Positions 59,529 to 64,000 of a stretch of 64,000 bases of DNA are shown here, piece by piece. Numbering within the stretch: position 1 is the first letter of the stretch; each line of letters opens with the position of its first letter. Where the stretch lies: the NCBI GenBank assembly GCA_017510335.1, contig JAFWNM010000039.1, positions 41,383-105,382 on the forward strand. Direction: 5' to 3'. Source of the DNA: Paracoccaceae bacterium (lineage in GTDB: Bacteria; Pseudomonadota; Alphaproteobacteria; Rhodobacterales; Rhodobacteraceae). Under the pieces are notes generated by a model. It did no database searches and was not told the origin of the DNA. It saw only the letters and a program-made list of their open reading frames with translations. A program made the position numbers and the translations under genes.

Positions 59529-61793
59529 ATGAGCCGCTTTACCGCCCCGATTGCAGAGCAGATCTGGGACATGAAATACCGGCTGAAACAGGCAGATGGC
59601 ACCCCCCTCGACCAGAGTATCGAGGATACATGGCGCCGCATTGCCCGCGCCCTGGCTGTTGTGGAAAATGACCCCGCCCTATGGGAGGACCGTTTTTTCA
59701 CCGCATTGGAGGATTTCAAGTTCCTGCCTGCCGGGCGCATCACGGCAGGTGCGGGAACAGCGCGCAGTGTCACCTTGTTCAACTGTTTTGTCATGGGCAC
59801 GATTCCTGACAGCATGGGCGGAATTTTCGACATGCTGCGCGAAGCGGCGCTGACCATGCAACAGGGCGGCGGCATAGGGTATGACTTCAGCACCATCCGC
59901 CCCAAAGGCGCGCCCGTCAAAGGGGTTGCCGCCGATGCTTCTGGCCCGCTGTCCTTTATGGATGTGTGGGATGCGATGTGCCGCACCATCATGTCGGCAG
60001 GGTCGCGCCGCGGGGCAATGATGGCCACAATGCGCTGTGACCACCCCGATATCGAGGATTTCATCACCGCCAAACACGATGCCGCGCGCCTGCGCATGTT
60101 CAACCTGTCGGTTCTGGTGACCGATGCCTTCATGGATGCCGTCAAGGCCGATGCGGCATGGGATTTGCAGTTTGACGGGCGCATTTACCACACGGTGCAG
60201 GCGCGTGATCTGTGGAACCGGATCATGCACGCCACATATGACTATGCCGAACCCGGCGTCATATTTATTGACCGCATCAATGCCGCCAACAACCTGTCCT
60301 ATTGCGAAACGATTGCAGCGACGAACCCGTGTGGCGAACAACCCCTGCCGCCCTATGGGGCGTGCCTTCTGGGGTCGGTCAATCTGGCGCGACTGGTGCG
60401 CGACCCGTTCACCCCGCAAGCGCATCTGGATGAGGCGCAACTGGATGATCTGGTGCGACTGGCCGTGCGGATGATGGATAATGTCGTCGATGCCAGCCGC
60501 TTTCCGCTGGAGGCGCAGGCGCAAGAAGCCCGCGCCAAACGCCGGATCGGGCTGGGCGTTACGGGGCTGGCCGATGCGCTTATCCTGACGGGGCTGCGCT
60601 ACGGGTCCGATGCCGCAGTGGCGCAGACAGATGCATGGATGCGCGCCATTGCCCGCGCGGCCTATCTGGCCAGTGTGGACCTGGCCCGCGAGAAAGGCGC
60701 GTTCCCGCTGTTTGACGCAGATGCTTATCTGGCGTCGGGCAATATGCAGATGATGGATAAGGATGTGCGCGACGCCGTGCGCACCCATGGCATTCGCAAC
60801 GCGCTGCTGACCTCCATCGCGCCCACGGGCACCATCAGCCTGTATGCGGGCAATGTCAGTTCCGGGATCGAACCTGTTTTCGCCCATAGCTACACGCGCA
60901 AGGTGCTGCAAAAAGACGGGTCCAAAACCGATGAGAAGGTAGAAGATTACGCCGTTCAGATGTGGCGCAGCCTGCATGGCGACGCCCCCCTGCCCGAATA
61001 TTTCGTCGACGCGCAGGTGCTGGCCCCCATGGACCATGTCCGCATGCAGGCGGCGGCACAGAAATGGGTGGACAGTTCGATTTCAAAAACCATCAACTGC
61101 CCCAAGGACATCAGCTTTGATGCGTTCAAGGATGTCTATATGGCCGCATGGGATATGGGCTGCAAAGGCTGCACCACCTACCGCCCCAATGACGTGACCG
61201 GGTCTGTCCTGTCTGTTGCCGAAGACACGGACACCACCCCAGAGGCAGATCAGGGCGCCGATGTCGTGTATCTGTCCACCCCGTTCGACCGCCCCGATGC
61301 GCTGGAAGGGCATACCTACAAGCTGAAATGGCCCGGATCGGAACACGCCATCTATGTCACCATCAATGACACGATCATCAATAGCCATCGCCGCCCGTTT
61401 GAAATTTTCATCAATTCCAAGAACATGGAGCATTTCGCCTGGACCGTAGCACTGACACGGATGATTTCAGCAGTGTTCCGGCGCGGCGGCAATGTGTCTT
61501 TCGTGGTCGAGGAACTCAAAGCCGTATTTGACCCGCGCGGAGGGGCATGGGTGCAGGGCAAATACATCCCGTCGATTCTGGCCGCCATCGGCGGGGTGAT
61601 CGAGCAACACCTGATCCGGATAGGGTTTATCGCAGGCGAAGGCCTGGGGCTGAAATACGACCCCGAAATGACAACCCATTCCACTGGCACCGCCCCCCCC
61701 AACCGCGCCTGTCCCGCCTGTGGGTCGTTCGAAATGATCATGATAGAGGGGTGCATGACCTGCCGCGCCTGCGGTCACAGCAAATGCGGCTGA
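59529..61793 (+). CDS. nrdJ: Adenosylcobalamin-dependent ribonucleoside-diphosphate reductase (class II)
   Basis: Makes deoxyribonucleotides using B12, with or without oxygen. ATG 59529 after AAAGGAT gives 754 residues. Thioredoxin-like fold marks: FNCFVMG, GGGIGYDFS, SRRGAMMATM, ATNPCGEQPLPPYGACLLGS (active-site Cys) and TSIAPTGTISLYAGN. The tail CPACGSFEMIMIEGCMTCRAC with CGHSKCG is a zinc-ribbon-like or redox tail typical of this type. No adenosylcobalamin riboswitch was seen upstream. Confidence 0.95.
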   Translation: MSRFTAPIAEQIWDMKYRLKQADGTPLDQSIEDTWRRIARALAVVENDPALWEDRFFTALEDFKFLPAGRITAGAGTARSVTLFNCFVMGTIPDSMGGIFDMLREAALTMQQGGGIGYDFSTIRPKGAPVKGVAADASGPLSFMDVWDAMCRTIMSAGSRRGAMMATMRCDHPDIEDFITAKHDAARLRMFNLSVLVTDAFMDAVKADAAWDLQFDGRIYHTVQARDLWNRIMHATYDYAEPGVIFIDRINAANNLSYCETIAATNPCGEQPLPPYGACLLGSVNLARLVRDPFTPQAHLDEAQLDDLVRLAVRMMDNVVDASRFPLEAQAQEARAKRRIGLGVTGLADALILTGLRYGSDAAVAQTDAWMRAIARAAYLASVDLAREKGAFPLFDADAYLASGNMQMMDKDVRDAVRTHGIRNALLTSIAPTGTISLYAGNVSSGIEPVFAHSYTRKVLQKDGSKTDEKVEDYAVQMWRSLHGDAPLPEYFVDAQVLAPMDHVRMQAAAQKWVDSSISKTINCPKDISFDAFKDVYMAAWDMGCKGCTTYRPNDVTGSVLSVAEDTDTTPEADQGADVVYLSTPFDRPDALEGHTYKLKWPGSEHAIYVTINDTIINSHRRPFEIFINSKNMEHFAWTVALTRMISAVFRRGGNVSFVVEELKAVFDPRGGAWVQGKYIPSILAAIGGVIEQHLIRIGFIAGEGLGLKYDPEMTTHSTGTAPPNRACPACGSFEMIMIEGCMTCRACGHSKCG

Positions 61794-62019
61794 CAGGCTG
61801 GGGAAGAACACACCGAGAAAAACCATATGAGTGCGCAAACGCAACCATAAGCTTACGCAGAGGCTGTCAAGCGTTTTTTTGACATCATAATAACACCTGC
61901 GTGATGCCGTTGGTCTCCCGGAAACGGGTCATTCAGATGCGGTTAGATGAAGATCATCCGTAAGGGGCGAAAAGGCTGATTGTTGGTTTTTCTCAGCGGC
62001 GCCTTCTGTCGCCGGTCAT
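61794..62019. other. Spacer between nrdJ and the TniQ gene; likely edge of a mobile element
   Basis: Convergent genes meet here. It has a TGTCAA-N8-TTGACA inverted repeat with a T7 tract inside, next to a TCATAATAACACC segment. No terminal repeat of a known transposon could be assigned by eye. Confidence 0.4.
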
Positions 62020-63851
62020 CTAGGGACGAAGGCCCTGTTCAACTTCGCTGCGCAGGAAGATCCGGCCATAGTCTCGGCCATCTGGACTGAAGGGGGTAAT
62101 TCCTTCTTGGTCCAGGTCTACCCGGAGGCTCTGCCAGCTTCTGCGATAGGTGTTCGCCATCGAGCGGGGCGTGAAGAATTTCGCATGAAACTCCGCCGCA
62201 TCGGCGGTCGTGATGTAGAATTGCTCCGCCTTCGTTCGGGGATTGACCGCCCGGGTCGCAGGTGTGTGTCCGTCCAGGATAAGGCGACGCAGGCCTGTGG
62301 GCGAACTGACGCCAACGGATTTCGCGAATGTGTCGATGCTATGCCCGGGGGGGCTTCACTTCCCAGCAATCGGGCCACCTCGTCATGATCGACATATACA
62401 GCGGAATATCCTGTCCGACCCTCAAGGTTCCCGATCCGGCGCAACCGCCCGTCCAGAATGGCGTGGATGATGACACCGGGGCTGATTTTGAGCCGCTGTG
62501 CTGATTTCGAGATATGCTCCCAGCTGTGCTGAGGTTGGCGGAGCTGAACAGCGCCCCGCAACAACCCGGTGACAAACTCGGCCCCGGCCCGGGGGTCCCA
62601 TACGGATTTGGTCTCAGAGGTTTCAAGCGCTGGGACAAGAACACCGTCGGCGACCAGAAGGTCAAATTGGGACCGGGTCGCCCCGATGATGTCCCGAAAC
62701 GCCTTGGCCGGAACCAGGGTGATCAGATCTCTTATGATGGGATCCGCCTCAGCCGCGTCGAACACCGCCCAGGTGTCGGGCAGCCCGCAATCCTCCGCCA
62801 GAAGACCTGCGGCGACCAGAAGTTTCCGTAAACGCCTGGGATCGACGCCCGTTTCCTGAGACGCTGTGGTCACGGAGTGCAGACGGCGCTCATAGACGGG
62901 TTCACCCATGAGCTCATCGCCAGGCCCAAGCGGCCAGGTCGCGGCCATGTGGTCCCGTAGGATACGCCGGAACACGGCATAATCCGTGTTGTCCGCATAA
63001 TCATGTGACAGCCGGTCATAAAGGGCCGGAAAGATTTTCTTCGGGCCATCCTGTGGGGTTTCGACCAGCTTTTGCAGGTCGCCGAGTAGATGACGAATAG
63101 CGTCCTCGCCCTGCTGCGCGATTTCGAACCCCGTAGCGTAAAGGGCGTGTCGCGAGTCCTGTGCGATATGATCAAGTCGCAATCCCTCCAGTCGAAGGCG
63201 GGATATTCCCAGAAGGCGACAGAAAACCGAAGCGGCATGCAATGGGTGACCGGATAGCCAGTCATGTCCCGGACCATCTGCGAGTCGGTCATCGAGCCAG
63301 TCCTCGAACGAGGTCGGATCTTCCCGCGACCTATCCAGGTCACCGCCCATGATCGCGGCACTGATCGACGCCAGGTGCTGCGCGTTGTCATGCCGCGCGG
63401 TCGCGTGCGGATCACGATACAGGGGAACCAGGGGGTGATCATGCCGAACACAGATTTTGACATGAGGAACAGCCCAATGCCCGCGCATTGCCATCGCTTG
63501 TTCGGGTGGAAGTCTGGATTTTTCGGCGTCTTCACGAAGGCATATCGGACACCCGCGAAGCTCCGGGTTTCGGAGCGTCTTTCCGGAGAAGATGTGACCG
63601 CGAAAGTTCATAAGCCGTGATCCGGCCGGGATCGGAGACCAGGCGACCAGTTCATCTGGATGAACGCCGCCAAGTGTCGCGATCACGCTCAGGGCGTAAG
63701 GATCAGAATCGACCACCGCCGGAAACGTGATGCCGAAATCCCGACAGAAATCAGGGGCCGAGAGCCCATTGCGCGCCGCGAGGCGCGACGTGAAGGACGT
63801 TGCGGTCTCTCGCCACAGAAGCGAAACGCTTAAAGACAGGGGTTCGAGCAT
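62020..63851 (-). CDS. tniQ: TniQ-family transposition protein, with a one-base frameshift near the 3' end
   Basis: TniQ/TnsD proteins choose the target site for Tn7- and Tn5053-like transposons. ATG 63851 opens a frame with the TniQ zinc finger: C101-x2-C104 and C134-x2-H137, plus SGHPLHAASVFCRLLG and LRKLLVAAGLLAEDCGLPD. As written, this frame ends after 577 residues with an R/S-rich, unlikely tail. At a run of seven G (62347-62353; C on the coding strand) the other frame continues sensibly (GLRRLILDGHTPATRAVNPR, ANTYRRSWQSLRVDLDQEG) to TAG 62022-62020. One extra C would give 610 residues. Either a sequencing slip, a mutation, or slippage. Confidence 0.8.
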
Positions 63852-63880
63852 CAGGTTATCCGGTTCAAAGCGTTTGTTTT

Positions 63881-64000
63881 CTATCGGTATCGGTCATCAG
63901 TGTCTCGTTTGAAATCTTCGGGAGGCCTCAATTGGGGCAACCACATGTGATCGGAATAGGTGTCCGCCCGCTGTGATGCATTCATACAGGCCAGCTGGGG
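63881..64000 (-). CDS. Possible 3' end of a transposition gene upstream of tniQ
   Basis: An open frame runs in from the window edge to TAG at 63883-63881, about 29 bases before the tniQ start, giving about 39 residues. A second frame is also open to a TGA at 63899-63897. In Tn7/Tn5053-like elements an ATPase (TniB/TnsC) precedes tniQ, so this could be its C-terminus. The sequence alone cannot settle it. Confidence 0.3.
   Translation of the reverse strand, partial: PQLACMNASQRADTYSDHMWLPQLRPPEDFKRDTDDRYR

Overview
The window comes from a GC-rich alphaproteobacterial chromosome, most likely Rhodobacteraceae. Three things suggest this: the ureDABC-(small gene)-ureEFG order with a urtABCDE urea transporter downstream, a petP/petR-like regulator pair divergent from ilvE, and general protein similarity. 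No rRNA, tRNA or CRISPR array was seen. Almost all of it is dense chromosomal gene content; only the right edge looks mobile.

Layout, left to right. 1-6402 (minus): a cellulose operon bcsN-like/bcsA/bcsB/bcsZ, with bcsZ cut by the window edge. 6403-8498: thyA-folA plus an HPF/RaiA-type gene broken by an amber codon, ended by a terminator. 8628-13044: gloA, an ExeA-type ATPase divergent from an exopolysaccharide sugar transferase and rhomboid protease, a membrane LytTR regulator and a DUF2306 protein. 13094-17604: folD, fhs, a low-GC nuclease-like gene and asd. 17899-30040: the urea module, with urease structural and accessory genes followed by a five-gene urea ABC transporter. The transporter is preceded by a long gene-free leader carrying several perfect inverted repeats. 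30228-41410: cytochrome c, folC, accD, a CPBP protease, cardiolipin synthase, an S49 peptidase, a tiny Cys-rich membrane protein, a Ca/Na antiporter, a pteridine-reductase-like SDR, uvrC and a CobB sirtuin. 41713-46373: a YhaO/YhaN-type nuclease/ATPase pair. 46388-48944: a DUF1501/DUF1800 pair. 49166-59305: acuI-like reductase, accA, an MsbA-like exporter, petR/petP, ilvE, pgm, a CoA-binding protein and an MFS permease. 59529-61793: B12-dependent ribonucleotide reductase. 62020-64000: a TniQ-family transposition gene with a one-base homopolymer frameshift, probably the edge of a Tn7/Tn5053-like element.

Functional links: UrtABCDE imports urea and UreABC hydrolyses it, with nickel delivered by UreDEFG. 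FolA, ThyA, FolD, Fhs, FolC and the SDR all act in folate/one-carbon metabolism. AccA and AccD supply the carboxyltransferase of acetyl-CoA carboxylase from two separate loci. The Bcs genes, the ExeA-like ATPase, the sugar transferase and Pgm fit polysaccharide production.

The least explained signals are the structured urtA leader, the amber-interrupted HPF gene, the TniQ frameshift and element boundary, a repeated intergenic hairpin, and several strong palindromes in gene-free stretches. All assignments come from reading the sequence and from memory of the families; no searches were run.
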